Shown: piece after piece, positions 16,705 to 25,353 of the stretch
How positions within the stretch are numbered: position 1 is the first letter of the stretch
Layout of the letters: the number at the start of each line of letters is the position of its first letter
Assembly (NCBI RefSeq): GCF_900111965.1
Contig: NZ_FOJT01000005.1
Coordinates: forward strand, 248,001-312,000
Direction: 5' to 3'
Length of the DNA stretch: 64,000 nt
DNA from: Flavobacterium swingsii
GTDB taxonomy: Bacteria > Bacteroidota > Bacteroidia > Flavobacteriales > Flavobacteriaceae
Notes under the pieces: model-generated
What the model saw: only the letters and a program-made list of their open reading frames with translations
Databases searched by the model: none
What the model was told of the DNA's origin: nothing
Position numbers and translations under genes: made by a program

Positions 16705-18072
16705 TTATTTTTCGGTTTCTAATCTTTCTTGTTCCATTTTTTCTGCCAATCGTTTTTCAATAATTGGTGTGATTAATGTTTTTCTTGGTTTTATTTTTAC
16801 AAAAGGAAATAATTCTAAATCATGACTCATTTTGTCATTTTTGTTTGGATATTTATTCGTCCCCAAAAGAACTTCTTTACCAGAATCGAATAATTCTTGT
16901 TCTTTTTGAGCGCTTTCTTGGATTTTTTTCTGAATATTTCCTTCTTTCAATTGTTTTAAGAATCCGCCATTTGCTTCAATTTCTTTGAATAAAAGTAATG
17001 ATTTTTCGGCAAGTTGTGCTGTTAAATTTTCTATATAATAAGTTCCGTCGGCCGGATTGTTTACAATATCAAAATAACTTTCCTTTTTTAATATTAACAA
17101 TTGATTGCGAGAAATCCTGTCGCCAAATTCATTGTCCTTGTGGTAAATAGCATCGTAAGCTAAATTTGCAACGGCATTTGCACCGCCCAAAATAGCACTC
17201 ATACATTCGGTTGTAGTACGCAACATATTCGTGTTATAATCGTATAATGTTTTGTTGCGTTTTGTTGGTGTTGCAATAATATGACAATCGAAATCGTGAT
17301 TATATTCTTTTGCTAACGTATTAAAAAGCAATCGTAAAGCTCTTAATTTTGCTATTTCGAAGAAATAATTTGTCCCAACAGAAACTTCGATAGTTATGGG
17401 TTGGTTTATGTTTTGAATGTGATTGAAATATTCGTTTGTATGGGCAAGTGTATAAGCCAATTGTTGCACCATATTAGCACCTGCATTTTGATATAATGTG
17501 GCATTTATATTGATAAATGATACATTTTTGCATTCTTTTGAAACGGAATTTAAAACTTCGAAATTATCTTTAGTTTCGCTTTCAAACCAGTTTCCGTCGG
17601 AAGCGAGTTGGTGAATTGGATCGACCAAGCAATGAATAATTACATTTTTAGACAATGCAATTTCGTTTACTTTTTTGATAAAATTTGTCGAAAGGAATTT
17701 TAAGTTTAGATAAACAGGAATTTTATCAAGAGCAATTTCGCATAATAATTTTGTGATGTCTAAATCTTCGTTTTCAATCGTGAAACGTACACTTTCGGCA
17801 CCACGAGCTATCGAATCATTTGCTTTGCGAATGGATTTTTCGATATCGAAAACAAAAATATTTTGAACTATTTTTGAGTTTGAAGCTTCGGTAATAATAT
17901 TTGTGGTTTTGTAATCCTCGTCTTTGTGATAAAACGGTTTTACTTTAATTCCTTCTGGACTTTCCCAAACTAACGTATCGTTATAATCTGCACCTTTTAG
18001 TTCAAATTGAATTTGTTGTTTCCATTGTTTTGAGGAAAGAGAATCGAAATCGTTGAATAAATTGGTTTCCAA
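16705..18072 (-). CDS. mutA: Methylmalonyl-CoA mutase, small (non-catalytic) subunit
   Basis: 455 residues aligned with the mutase barrel: SSKQWKQQIQFELKGADYN at the N terminus, LRTTTECMSAILGGANAV and the DGTYYIENLTAQLAEK block typical of both subunits. It ends without any B12-binding domain and lacks the DGHDRG motif, so it is the regulatory/structural partner; classical small subunits of about 620 residues keep a degenerate version of that domain. Translation begins at TTG, with no in-frame Met nearby. First gene of the operon with the secreted protein and the large subunit. Confidence 0.92.
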   Translation of the reverse strand: METNLFNDFDSLSSKQWKQQIQFELKGADYNDTLVWESPEGIKVKPFYHKDEDYKTTNIITEASNSKIVQNIFVFDIEKSIRKANDSIARGAESVRFTIENEDLDITKLLCEIALDKIPVYLNLKFLSTNFIKKVNEIALSKNVIIHCLVDPIHQLASDGNWFESETKDNFEVLNSVSKECKNVSFININATLYQNAGANMVQQLAYTLAHTNEYFNHIQNINQPITIEVSVGTNYFFEIAKLRALRLLFNTLAKEYNHDFDCHIIATPTKRNKTLYDYNTNMLRTTTECMSAILGGANAVANLAYDAIYHKDNEFGDRISRNQLLILKKESYFDIVNNPADGTYYIENLTAQLAEKSLLLFKEIEANGGFLKQLKEGNIQKKIQESAQKEQELFDSGKEVLLGTNKYPNKNDKMSHDLELFPFVKIKPRKTLITPIIEKRLAEKMEQERLETEK

Positions 18073-18105
18073 AATGTGTGTAATTTATGGTTGTAAGATT
18101 GTCTT

Positions 18106-18429
18106 TTATCTTTTATCTAAAGTATCTCCTTCAAATTCGATGATGTATATGTCTTCACTATCTTTTTTCATATAGTATTTTTCGCGAGCATATTTTTCTA
18201 TTTGGGCAGGATTTTTTAGCTTTTTTATTTGGTCTTTGTCTTTTCTTATTTCTTCTTGGTAATACACTTTATTGTCTTCGAGTTCGTTTATTTCTTTGTT
18301 AAGAACACGATGGTCTAGATAGGAATAATTGTCTAGAAACAATATCCAAATTACAAAAAACAAGGATACAATGACATACTTATTGAGTATGAATTTGTAT
18401 AAACTTTTGTCTTTGAATGGATTGTTCAT
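18106..18429 (-). CDS. Septum formation initiator family protein (FtsB/DivIC-like)
   Basis: 107 residues: a short cytoplasmic N terminus, one transmembrane helix (about residues 15-32, VIVSLFFVIWILFLD) and a periplasmic coiled coil (KEINELEDNKVYYQEEI and on), then the family motif NPAQIEKYAREKYYMKK near residue 75. FtsB/DivIC works with FtsL and FtsQ at the division septum. It lies downstream of the uridine kinase and upstream of the mutase operon on the same strand, with a hairpin element separating it from the kinase. Confidence 0.92.
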   Translation of the reverse strand: MNNPFKDKSLYKFILNKYVIVSLFFVIWILFLDNYSYLDHRVLNKEINELEDNKVYYQEEIRKDKDQIKKLKNPAQIEKYAREKYYMKKDSEDIYIIEFEGDTLDKR

Positions 18430-18442
18430 TTTTACTGGTTTT

Positions 18443-18520
18443 TAGCCCTGATGGAAGCGATATCCTTTTTCTTGCTTCTTTAGCAAGGAAAAGATTTAGC
18501 GTACAGCAGGAAATAGCTCC
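18443..18520 (+). repeat. Dispersed hairpin element, copy B
   Basis: Reads TAGCCCTGATGGAAGCGATA, TCCTTTTTCTTGC, loop TTCTTTA, GCAAGGAAAAGA, TTTAGCGTACAGCAGGAAAT and AGCTCC. Inner stem CTTGC/GCAAG with flanking pairs; terminal pairing is CCTG with CAGG. Located between the uridine kinase and the FtsB-like gene. Confidence 0.8.
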
Positions 18521-18536
18521 TAAAAATACTAATTAT

Positions 18537-19145
18537 TTATGAAATACGTTGGTTTATTACTGCTCTGACTACATCGATAGCGACGGTGTTGTATTTGTCG
18601 TTTGGAATAATAATATCTGCAAAGGCTTTCGTTGGTTCGATAAATTGCTGGTGCATTGGTTTTAGTGTGGTTTGGTATCTGTTTAAAACTTCTTCCATAT
18701 CACGACCCCGCTCGGCAATGTCACGTTTTAGACGACGGATTAGTCGTTCGTCGGAATCGGCATGAACAAATATTTTTATGTCGAACATTTCGCGAAGTTC
18801 GGGATTGGTAAGGATTAGAATGCCTTCGACAATCATTACTTTTCTTGGATGAGTAGAAATGGTATCGTCGGTTCGGTTATGTGTGACAAATGAATAGACA
18901 GGTTGGTCTATTATTTTTCCTGCTTTTAAATCTTTAAGATGTGTAACTAAAAGCTCGAAATCGATAGCTCTTGGATGGTCGAAATTTATTTGTGAACGCT
19001 CGTCGTAGTTCAGGTTTTGAGTTTCTTTGTAGTAAGAGTCTTGAGAAATAATTCCTACTTCGGTATCTGGTAACTCGTTCATGATTTGATGAACTACGGT
19101 TGTTTTTCCTGATCCTGTTCCGCCTGCAATTCCTATAATGAGCAT
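18537..19145 (-). CDS. udk: Uridine kinase
   Basis: 202 residues. Phosphorylates uridine and cytidine in pyrimidine salvage. P-loop GIAGGTGSGKTT at residues 5-16; SQDSYYK near 38 and NFDHPRAIDF near 57 are uridine-kinase signatures that bind the nucleoside; IFVHADSDERLIRRLKRD and ERGRD lie in the lid region. Length is that of the family. The following element on the strand is a hairpin repeat, then the FtsB-like gene. Confidence 0.96.
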   Translation of the reverse strand: MLIIGIAGGTGSGKTTVVHQIMNELPDTEVGIISQDSYYKETQNLNYDERSQINFDHPRAIDFELLVTHLKDLKAGKIIDQPVYSFVTHNRTDDTISTHPRKVMIVEGILILTNPELREMFDIKIFVHADSDERLIRRLKRDIAERGRDMEEVLNRYQTTLKPMHQQFIEPTKAFADIIIPNDKYNTVAIDVVRAVINQRIS

Positions 19146-19221
19146 AAGTGTGTCGTTTTGTTGGGCAAAAATAGTTTTTTTGGATTAAATATTCGCAATT
19201 TATATTGTCAAAATGGCTTAG

Positions 19222-19566
19222 TTAATATAATGTGTTTAACCATATAAAAATAAAAAATGGTGGAATAAGTATTAATATGAAGTTGGCGTTTCGTAATAAA
19301 GGTTTCTTATTTGCATGTAGTATTAAGGCTTCGATTAATAAAAAAAACATCCATATTAACAGAAAAGCAGCACCTGATAATAGCAAACCTAAACTGTCAT
19401 TTGTCCCTAAATCTGAAAAAATAGAATATGAAAATAATAATAATATAGCCAATAATGCAGCTCCTATTCTTATTAGTAAGTGTTTTGCAATATTTTGACC
19501 TCTATTTTGGTTTGCGTAGTTTTCAGGAGGATTTATTTCCAACAAACCGTATATTTTGTTACTCAT
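19222..19566 (-). CDS. Conserved hypothetical membrane protein, three helices
   Basis: 114 residues from the ATG at 19566 (MSNKIYGLLEINPPENY), chosen over an upstream start because it overlaps the previous gene by only 8 nt (ATGAGTAA). Three hydrophobic helices at about residues 34-50, 57-80 and 93-110. A short charged N terminus is cytoplasmic. Paired with the 70-residue membrane protein upstream. No family recognised. Confidence 0.7.
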   Translation of the reverse strand: MSNKIYGLLEINPPENYANQNRGQNIAKHLLIRIGAALLAILLLFSYSIFSDLGTNDSLGLLLSGAAFLLIWMFFLLIEALILHANKKPLLRNANFILILIPPFFIFIWLNTLY

Positions 19567-19771
19567 CACTACTAGATTTATCGTTTTGTTTTTCATGTAA
19601 AACATAAAAAAAATTAAAAATTGCTATTGATGCAGTTAAATCAAGGACGTTGGTTACTATGCTAAAATTATATAAATTTTGAAAAAACCCAAATGATATT
19701 ATAATATAAAATATTCTGATAAGTATAAGTATTCCTGCGCCAATCATGGCAAATTGTGTTGCTTGCTTCAT
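19559..19771 (-). CDS. Small two-helix membrane protein, 70 aa
   Basis: Two hydrophobic helices (residues about 7-30 and 38-57) and a charged serine-rich C terminus (KQNDKSSSDE). Its stop lies within the first codons of the following membrane-protein gene, giving an 8-nt overlap that supports co-translation. Function unknown. It is 60 nt downstream of the DUF3999 gene and could belong to the same transcript. Confidence 0.65.
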   Translation of the reverse strand: MKQATQFAMIGAGILILIRIFYIIISFGFFQNLYNFSIVTNVLDLTASIAIFNFFYVLHEKQNDKSSSDE

Positions 19772-19831
19772 GTGTAGATTATATTTGTTTTTTATTGTTA
19801 GTATGAGTATATTCTTAATTTGTGCTTATAA

Positions 19832-21055
19832 TTAAGATTTGTTATTCATATCTTTTGCTAAACTTGTTGCAAAATAGGCAATAGCAATTCCTCCTATCGA
19901 AATGCAAAGCCACATGAACCATGATTGTTGCCAGAATGTTTTATTTGCTGCAATTTCAGAATTGTTTTTAATTTGTTTGGTTTCAATAATTTGAGCTTCT
20001 GGTAAATCTGTAGAAATACTGTTTTTAAAGTTTTCTAAATCGTATTGTGGCGTATTTAAGTCTTTATTTCCTGTTGTAATAGTATAATTTTCGTTAGCTT
20101 TTAAATCGGTAATTATATAAATCGGAATTTGAAAAAAATGTATGTCAGAAATTGTTAGTGGTTGATTGTCTTGGTTTTCTATTTCTATAAAAAGTTCTTT
20201 TTCGAAAATTTGTGAAATATCAAATGTGTTATTTGTTTCAGAATTTAATTCGAAACTAGCAATTTGTTCTTGATAGTTTTCAAATTTATGTTTTACTTTT
20301 CGAGTTGCTTTTTTGTAAATTGATACATTTCGTTTGTAAAGTTTTGGATTTGAAACATTAAATGAAATCTGATTTATGATTTGAGAATTATCGAAATTAA
20401 TTCGAATTTGTGTCTTCTTTTCTGATTTAAGTTCAGTTACAGATTTTGATTCGTAAGGAACGTTAAGTAATGTGTTTTTTGAAGTTTTACTATTAAAAAA
20501 ACCAACATTTAATATGTTTATTGGAAGTGTTTTTTTGTCGTTGAAATCGATTTTCAGGTATTTATAAAAACAAGTTGGAATAGGAATTGTAGAGAATCCT
20601 GATGGAGATTCTTCTGGATAAACAGGTGATAAAGAGGTATTGTTTACTAATCCGAACCATTTTTCGTTATCCATACTTCCGCTAATGCTATATGGTTTTG
20701 TAATGTTTGAGTTAGCAATTTCTAATATTACTTCATTGATAGTCGATTTCGGATTTTCGAAAACCAAAACTGTATTTTTGTTTGGAACAACTGTTTTAGA
20801 AATGATTTTATACGCTATAAATTGATTTTTATCAGATTGATTGCTTTTGGTTTCAAAATAATAAGGAACTTCATTTTTTTTGCTATCAAAAATTCTAAAA
20901 TCACTCAAATCATCATTCGATAAGGAACGAAGTTCTGTTGGTAAAACTAGTTTGTGTAAACCATCTTTTCCATCAAATTTTATTTTTGCTGTTGTAATAT
21001 TATTTTGAGCAAACGATAAATTTGCTATAAATAATAGGATGAAAAATTTATTCAT
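19832..21055 (-). CDS. DUF3999 family protein
   Basis: 407 residues from the ATG at 21055 (MNKFFILLFIANLSFAQ), a clean signal peptide; TTG/ATG codons slightly upstream are possible. The body is beta-rich and periplasmic (LPTELRSLSNDDLSDFRIFD, then VPYYFE, are DUF3999 hallmarks) and a single C-terminal transmembrane helix (about 380-398) anchors it. It overlaps the DUF2339 gene by 8 nt (ATGAATAA). DUF3999 and DUF2339 proteins are frequent neighbours, so they probably form an envelope complex of unknown function. Confidence 0.88.
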   Translation of the reverse strand: MNKFFILLFIANLSFAQNNITTAKIKFDGKDGLHKLVLPTELRSLSNDDLSDFRIFDSKKNEVPYYFETKSNQSDKNQFIAYKIISKTVVPNKNTVLVFENPKSTINEVILEIANSNITKPYSISGSMDNEKWFGLVNNTSLSPVYPEESPSGFSTIPIPTCFYKYLKIDFNDKKTLPINILNVGFFNSKTSKNTLLNVPYESKSVTELKSEKKTQIRINFDNSQIINQISFNVSNPKLYKRNVSIYKKATRKVKHKFENYQEQIASFELNSETNNTFDISQIFEKELFIEIENQDNQPLTISDIHFFQIPIYIITDLKANENYTITTGNKDLNTPQYDLENFKNSISTDLPEAQIIETKQIKNNSEIAANKTFWQQSWFMWLCISIGGIAIAYFATSLAKDMNNKS

Positions 21056-23543
21056 TGTCATCAATTTTGCTTGCTTCTTTAAATTCTTCTGTTTTTACAT
21101 CATCAATAACCAAAACTTTTATTTTTTGATATACAAACGATATTATCAAAATTAAAACACCTAATAGTATGAATGCAATGATTTTTCCAGTTTCGGAAAC
21201 ATTACTAATATCATACAAAAATAATTTTACGACTGTTAATCCTAGTAATGACAATGCAATTATTCTTAAGGTTTTGTTTTGTTTTTTTATTCCAACGATT
21301 AGGAAAATAAAGGCTAAAAATCCCCATAAAATAGGAAAACTAGCTTTCCAGATTCGAGTTCTTGCATCTGAAATGAAATCATCAGAAATCAGAATACGCA
21401 AATATTCAATATCAGTTTTGTAATCTGGATACATAGTACTGCTTTTCATATCTTGTACAGTAACTGGCGAATTCATAATTACTAATCCGTGAAGCATTAT
21501 TTCGCTACTGGCTAAAAATATGATAAAGAAAGCTGCAATCCAGGTAAAAATATTTTTATTAAAGAATTCTGGAATAACTTTATCTTTTTCCATTTTGTAT
21601 AATTGGTATCCAAAATAAATAATGATTGCTAGCGAAACGTAATGTAAATAAAAAGCAACTCTTTGATGGATTCCGCTGCTAATGTATTGTTCGTGTTCGG
21701 AAAAAGCATAGTTTGAGAACCAAAATGTAAAGAAGAAGATGTTTGCAACGGCAATAATTGTTGCAAAATTATAACCAAATTTGGTTTTGTTTTTCAATAC
21801 AATATAAGACAATGTAGCAAGAAATAATAAGTGGTAAACTATTGGAAATGCAATAGCCGAATCCGGATTCTGAATATAATCGTCAGCTTGATAGCTAACT
21901 TCGATAATTCCAACAAAATAGCTAAGAATAATTCCTATTAAGAAAGCAAGTTTTCTGTAATTTTCTGGGTTAAAAGTAAGTCCAAACTGCTTATAACTTT
22001 CGGTTTCATTTCTTAATAAATGGTAAACAGCAAACAATGATCCAATTGAAAATAATCCTGTTATGAAAATTGGGTTAATTATAATGTTTAGAATATCATT
22101 ACCACCATAAATTTTACTCCAATCCATGATTAAGCTAATAAGCATCAAGAAATGCACAATTACCGATGCAAAACGATAACTGGTTGTTTCAGATTTTTGT
22201 GCTAACCAAATAAGTAAAACAGCTTCAATAGCCCAAAATAAAGTAATGTAATGTCCGTTAAACTGAATAGGAATTGCGAGCGTTACAAATGTTAATGTAA
22301 GACCAATTAGCAAATAAATAGCCGTTTTGTCTAATCCAAATTTCTTGTATAAGAACCAAGCGTATGTTAAGTTTAATAGTGCAATAATTGTAGTAAATAA
22401 ACCTTTTAATTCGGGGTGATAATTAGATAAAATTACCATTCCAGCACCATAAAATAAGAAAGTGTTTGCCGCTAAAAGGGACAGTTGTATTTTAGTGAAA
22501 ACACCTTTCGTTTTTATATTATTAATTATGTTTATTAGTATAAATATAAAATAGAAGACAAATCCAAAAAGTAAACCACCAAGATAATGAGGTTTAGGTT
22601 CATTTATTTCGGCCGATAACCAACCGCCATACAGAAGTACTGTGAAAATGAAGGCAAGTGTGTTTACTAAACTCCATTTTTTGTGATATGCCAATGCTAA
22701 AATTCCGACATTCAAAATGATAATATAACTAAATAATACGACGTAGTTTCCAGAACCAGTACTAATCATAAACGGAACAGCGAAACCACCAATTAAGGAA
22801 AGTATAGCAAGTTCTATTCTATTATATGAATATGAAATAAACACACTAAATCCAGTAATAGCTACCATAATTATGAAGGCAACTGTTTGGCTAAATAAAT
22901 GGTATTCGTGAAAAGCAATACCGATAGTAAAATAAAAGATAGCAATTGCTCCAGCTACAAAAACCGAACTAAATGCGGCATATTGTTGTTTTAATTTATG
23001 AGCTATTCCCATGACCAAAGCACCGCTAAGAACACCGATTCCTACACGAGCAGGTTCGTTTATCCAATTTTTATCGATAGCATATTTTACAAAATAACTA
23101 ATTCCAAGAACAAGAATCAGAATTCCTAATTTGCTAATTAGATTCTCACCAATAAATTTTTCTAAATCAGGATTTTTTTCTTTGAAATTTTCCCAGAATG
23201 ATTTTTTGGGAGGAACAGGAATGTAAGGTTTTTGTTCTTCTGTTTTTGAAATATTTTTGTCCTCCAACGGAGTAAAAACTATTTCTTTATGTTCTTCTGA
23301 AATGATTTCTTCTATGACAGGGACAACTATTGGTTGTTTTACTTCTTCAAAAGTAGTGATAGGCTTTTCTTTTTCGTATATAGGTGTGGTAATAGATTGT
23401 GGCGTTTTATCTTGTGTTTTTAGTTGATTTACAAGTTTGTTTAGCTCTTTAAACTTTTCATCTATTTTGTCAAATCTTGATTTTATAGTATTAGAAATAA
23501 CAAATAAAAAAACGAGAGCAAGAACAAGTAAGAATATTTCCAT
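21048..23543 (-). CDS. DUF2339 family polytopic membrane protein
   Basis: 831 residues from the ATG at 23543 (MEIFLLVLALVFLF); an ATG at 23561 is the alternative start. One N-terminal helix is followed by a short coiled coil and a glutamate-proline linker (about 30-120), then SFWENFKEKNPDLEKFIGEN, the conserved lead-in to DUF2339, and more than 20 transmembrane helices with an internal GILILVLGISYFVKYAIDK repeat-like pattern. Function is not established; transport or envelope stress roles are guesses. Translated together with the DUF3999 protein. Confidence 0.88.
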   Translation of the reverse strand: MEIFLLVLALVFLFVISNTIKSRFDKIDEKFKELNKLVNQLKTQDKTPQSITTPIYEKEKPITTFEEVKQPIVVPVIEEIISEEHKEIVFTPLEDKNISKTEEQKPYIPVPPKKSFWENFKEKNPDLEKFIGENLISKLGILILVLGISYFVKYAIDKNWINEPARVGIGVLSGALVMGIAHKLKQQYAAFSSVFVAGAIAIFYFTIGIAFHEYHLFSQTVAFIIMVAITGFSVFISYSYNRIELAILSLIGGFAVPFMISTGSGNYVVLFSYIIILNVGILALAYHKKWSLVNTLAFIFTVLLYGGWLSAEINEPKPHYLGGLLFGFVFYFIFILINIINNIKTKGVFTKIQLSLLAANTFLFYGAGMVILSNYHPELKGLFTTIIALLNLTYAWFLYKKFGLDKTAIYLLIGLTLTFVTLAIPIQFNGHYITLFWAIEAVLLIWLAQKSETTSYRFASVIVHFLMLISLIMDWSKIYGGNDILNIIINPIFITGLFSIGSLFAVYHLLRNETESYKQFGLTFNPENYRKLAFLIGIILSYFVGIIEVSYQADDYIQNPDSAIAFPIVYHLLFLATLSYIVLKNKTKFGYNFATIIAVANIFFFTFWFSNYAFSEHEQYISSGIHQRVAFYLHYVSLAIIIYFGYQLYKMEKDKVIPEFFNKNIFTWIAAFFIIFLASSEIMLHGLVIMNSPVTVQDMKSSTMYPDYKTDIEYLRILISDDFISDARTRIWKASFPILWGFLAFIFLIVGIKKQNKTLRIIALSLLGLTVVKLFLYDISNVSETGKIIAFILLGVLILIISFVYQKIKVLVIDDVKTEEFKEASKIDDNE

Positions 23544-23630
23544 AGTATAATTATAAAACATTATGATTTGTAAATATAATAACATTTATGTAATTAGCTA
23601 TGTAAAATAACTTTGGTTGTTTTTTTAACA

Positions 23631-23666
23631 AAAAAAAAGTCTTTTCAAATAAATGAAAAGACTTTT
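23631..23666 (-). terminator. Terminator downstream of tRNA-Pro
   Basis: Minus strand: AAAAGTCTTTTCA, loop of 6, TGAAAAGACTTTTTTTTT. A 12-13 bp stem followed by a T tract directly after the tRNA 3' end. Confidence 0.8.
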
Positions 23667-23667
23667 G

Positions 23668-23742
23668 TCGGGGTGGCAGGATTCGAACCTGCGGCCTCCT
23701 GCTCCCAAAGCAGGCGCGATAACCGGGCTACGCTACACCCCG
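23668..23742 (-). tRNA. tRNA-Pro (anticodon TGG)
   Basis: On the minus strand the acceptor arm CGGGGTG pairs with CACCCCG and is followed by discriminator A. The anticodon loop CTTTGGGA sits in stem CTGCT/AGCAG and gives TGG. The T arm contains GGTTCGAATCC. CCA is not encoded. It stands alone between the DUF2339 gene and the gene at 23890, with its own promoter and terminator. tRNAs are common integration sites but nothing foreign is inserted here. Confidence 0.96.
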
Positions 23743-23754
23743 TGTAAGCGAGTG

Positions 23755-23784
23755 CAAATATAAGGTTTAATTTTAGTTTTCAAA
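23755..23784 (-). promoter_or_regulatory. Promoter of tRNA-Pro
   Basis: Minus strand TTTG, 18 nt, TATATTTG: an almost ideal Bacteroidota -33/-7 promoter, placing the start about 6 nt upstream of the mature tRNA. It occupies the gap between the tRNA and the divergent gene at 23890. Confidence 0.7.
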
Positions 23785-23866
23785 ATAAAATAGCGAAATA
23801 AATATTTTATTTTATTGGTTCGAATTTGATTCGATATTTTTTATAACTTTCATTCATTAAAACTAG

Positions 23867-23874
23867 TATCTTTG
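23867..23874 (+). promoter_or_regulatory. -7 box for the gene at 23890
   Basis: TATCTTTG fits TAnnTTTG and lies 15 nt before the ATG at 23890. This argues against a TTG inside the box being the start codon and implies a very short leader. Confidence 0.5.
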
Positions 23875-23889
23875 AAATTAAAAATTATA

Positions 23890-25152
23890 ATGCAACTCAA
23901 GAAGTTATTCTTTATTTTAATAATCTTCCTTTCGTTTTCTGTGAAAGCAAATTTTATTTTGCTTCCCATGGATGAGATCTCGCAAAAAAACCATCTCAAA
24001 GCCTACGGAATTACTTATTGGGCTTTAGATAAACAATATAAGGCAAGTTGGTTGCTTAATTATCGTGGTGGTTCTTTTTTGTTGCCAGATGTTTCAGAAA
24101 TTAGAAAAGAATGCCAAATACGTGGCGTGAGTTTCGAAGTGCTTTCTGATGCTGAAACCAATAATATACTTGCAGATATTTCTTCTCCATCACAAAACAT
24201 GGAAACTGTTGTGCTCGAAAAAGCGCCTAAAGTTGCGGTATATTCGCCTCCAGGCAAGCAACCTTGGGACGATGCAGTAACTATGGTTTTAACTTATGCT
24301 GAAATTCCGTTTACTAGAATTTATGATGAGGAAGTATTAAGTGATCAATTAATTTTGTACGATTGGTTGCATTTGCATCACGAAGATTTTACAGGACAAT
24401 ACGGTAAATTTTTTGGAGCTTATAGAACAGCGCCTTGGTACATTCAACAAAAACAAGAAGCAGAAGCATTGGCAAAAAAACTAGGTTATAACAAAGTTTC
24501 GGAAGAAAAAGGAGCGGTTGCCAGAAAAATTCGAGATTTCGTTATTGGTGGCGGATTTATGTTTGCCATGTGTTCTGCTACCGATAGTTTCGATATAGCA
24601 TTAGCTGCCGAAGGAGTAGATATTTGTGAACCTATGTTTGATGGTGATGGAAGTGAAGCCAATTACCAATCGAAAATTGATTATTCAAAAGCATTTGCGT
24701 TCAAAGATTTTATCTTAGACAGAAAACCCGAGCATTATGAGTTTTCGAATATTGATATGACCGAAAAAAGACAAGTGCCTTTCGAAAAAGATTATTTTAC
24801 GCTCATGGAATTTTCGGCAAAATGGGACGTTATTCCAAGTATGTTATGTCAAAATCATACTTCGTTAGTCAAAGGATTTATGGGGCAAACCACCTCTTTT
24901 GATAGACAATTAATAAAAACAAACATTCTTGTTTTAGGCGAAAACCAAATAAATGAAGAAGCGCGTTATATTCATGGTCAAAAAGGGAAAGGTTTTTTTA
25001 CATTTTATGGAGGTCATGATCCTGAAGATTTTCAGCATCGAGTAGGCGATGAACCTACGGTTTTAGATTTGCATCCCAATTCGCCAGGTTTCCGACTAAT
25101 TCTGAATAATATATTGTTTCCAGCTGCGAGAAAGAAAAAGCAGAAAACGTAA
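23890..25152 (+). CDS. Conserved secreted Bacteroidota protein, usually mislabelled asparagine synthetase B
   Basis: 420 residues from ATG 23890 with signal peptide MQLKKLFFILIIFLSFSVKA. I recognise it as the flavobacterial protein that databases often call asparagine synthetase B, but it has no N-terminal catalytic Cys, no glutaminase domain and no ATP-pyrophosphatase SGGxDS loop, and it is exported. Conserved blocks include YDWLHLHHEDFTGQYGKF, IGGGFMFAMCSATDSFD and FYGGHDPEDFQHRVGD; the AMCSATD block followed by GGH resembles a class-I glutamine-amidotransferase-like fold with a nucleophile cysteine, which is an inference. It sits beside glutaminase and cyanophycin genes, but co-function is unproven. 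Confidence 0.8.
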   Translation: MQLKKLFFILIIFLSFSVKANFILLPMDEISQKNHLKAYGITYWALDKQYKASWLLNYRGGSFLLPDVSEIRKECQIRGVSFEVLSDAETNNILADISSPSQNMETVVLEKAPKVAVYSPPGKQPWDDAVTMVLTYAEIPFTRIYDEEVLSDQLILYDWLHLHHEDFTGQYGKFFGAYRTAPWYIQQKQEAEALAKKLGYNKVSEEKGAVARKIRDFVIGGGFMFAMCSATDSFDIALAAEGVDICEPMFDGDGSEANYQSKIDYSKAFAFKDFILDRKPEHYEFSNIDMTEKRQVPFEKDYFTLMEFSAKWDVIPSMLCQNHTSLVKGFMGQTTSFDRQLIKTNILVLGENQINEEARYIHGQKGKGFFTFYGGHDPEDFQHRVGDEPTVLDLHPNSPGFRLILNNILFPAARKKKQKT

Positions 25153-25189
25153 TATTTGTAGCAGAATATTTATCGTTTCTTTCAACATT

Positions 25190-25297
25190 TTTCCCGCTAT
25201 TCGCTGCAATCTTTTGCTCTTGTTCTCGATACTCCTCGCAAAAAAAGCGAGGAACTCGAACTGACGAGCAAAAGGATTTCCACTACTATCGGGGCTA
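25190..25297 (-). repeat. Dispersed hairpin element, copy C (long form)
   Basis: Minus strand: TAGCCCCGATAGTAGTGGAA, ATCCTTTTGCTCG, a nested hairpin (GTTCCTCGC / GCGAGGAGT), GAGCAAAAGATTGCAGCGAA, TAGCGGGAAAA. At 108 nt it is the longest copy because an extra stem is inserted in the loop. Terminal pairing CCCG/CGGG. Located between the asparagine-synthetase-B-like gene and glutaminase. Confidence 0.8.
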
Positions 25298-25353
25298 CTA
25301 TTTAATATTTTGAATTTCTTTCATAATTTTTAAAAAAAAAAACTAAAATCAGT

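Noticed and set aside
18073..18105. Cobalamin riboswitch for the mutase operon
   Set aside because: The leader space is only about 33 nt to the previous gene; no room and no B12-box-like sequence.
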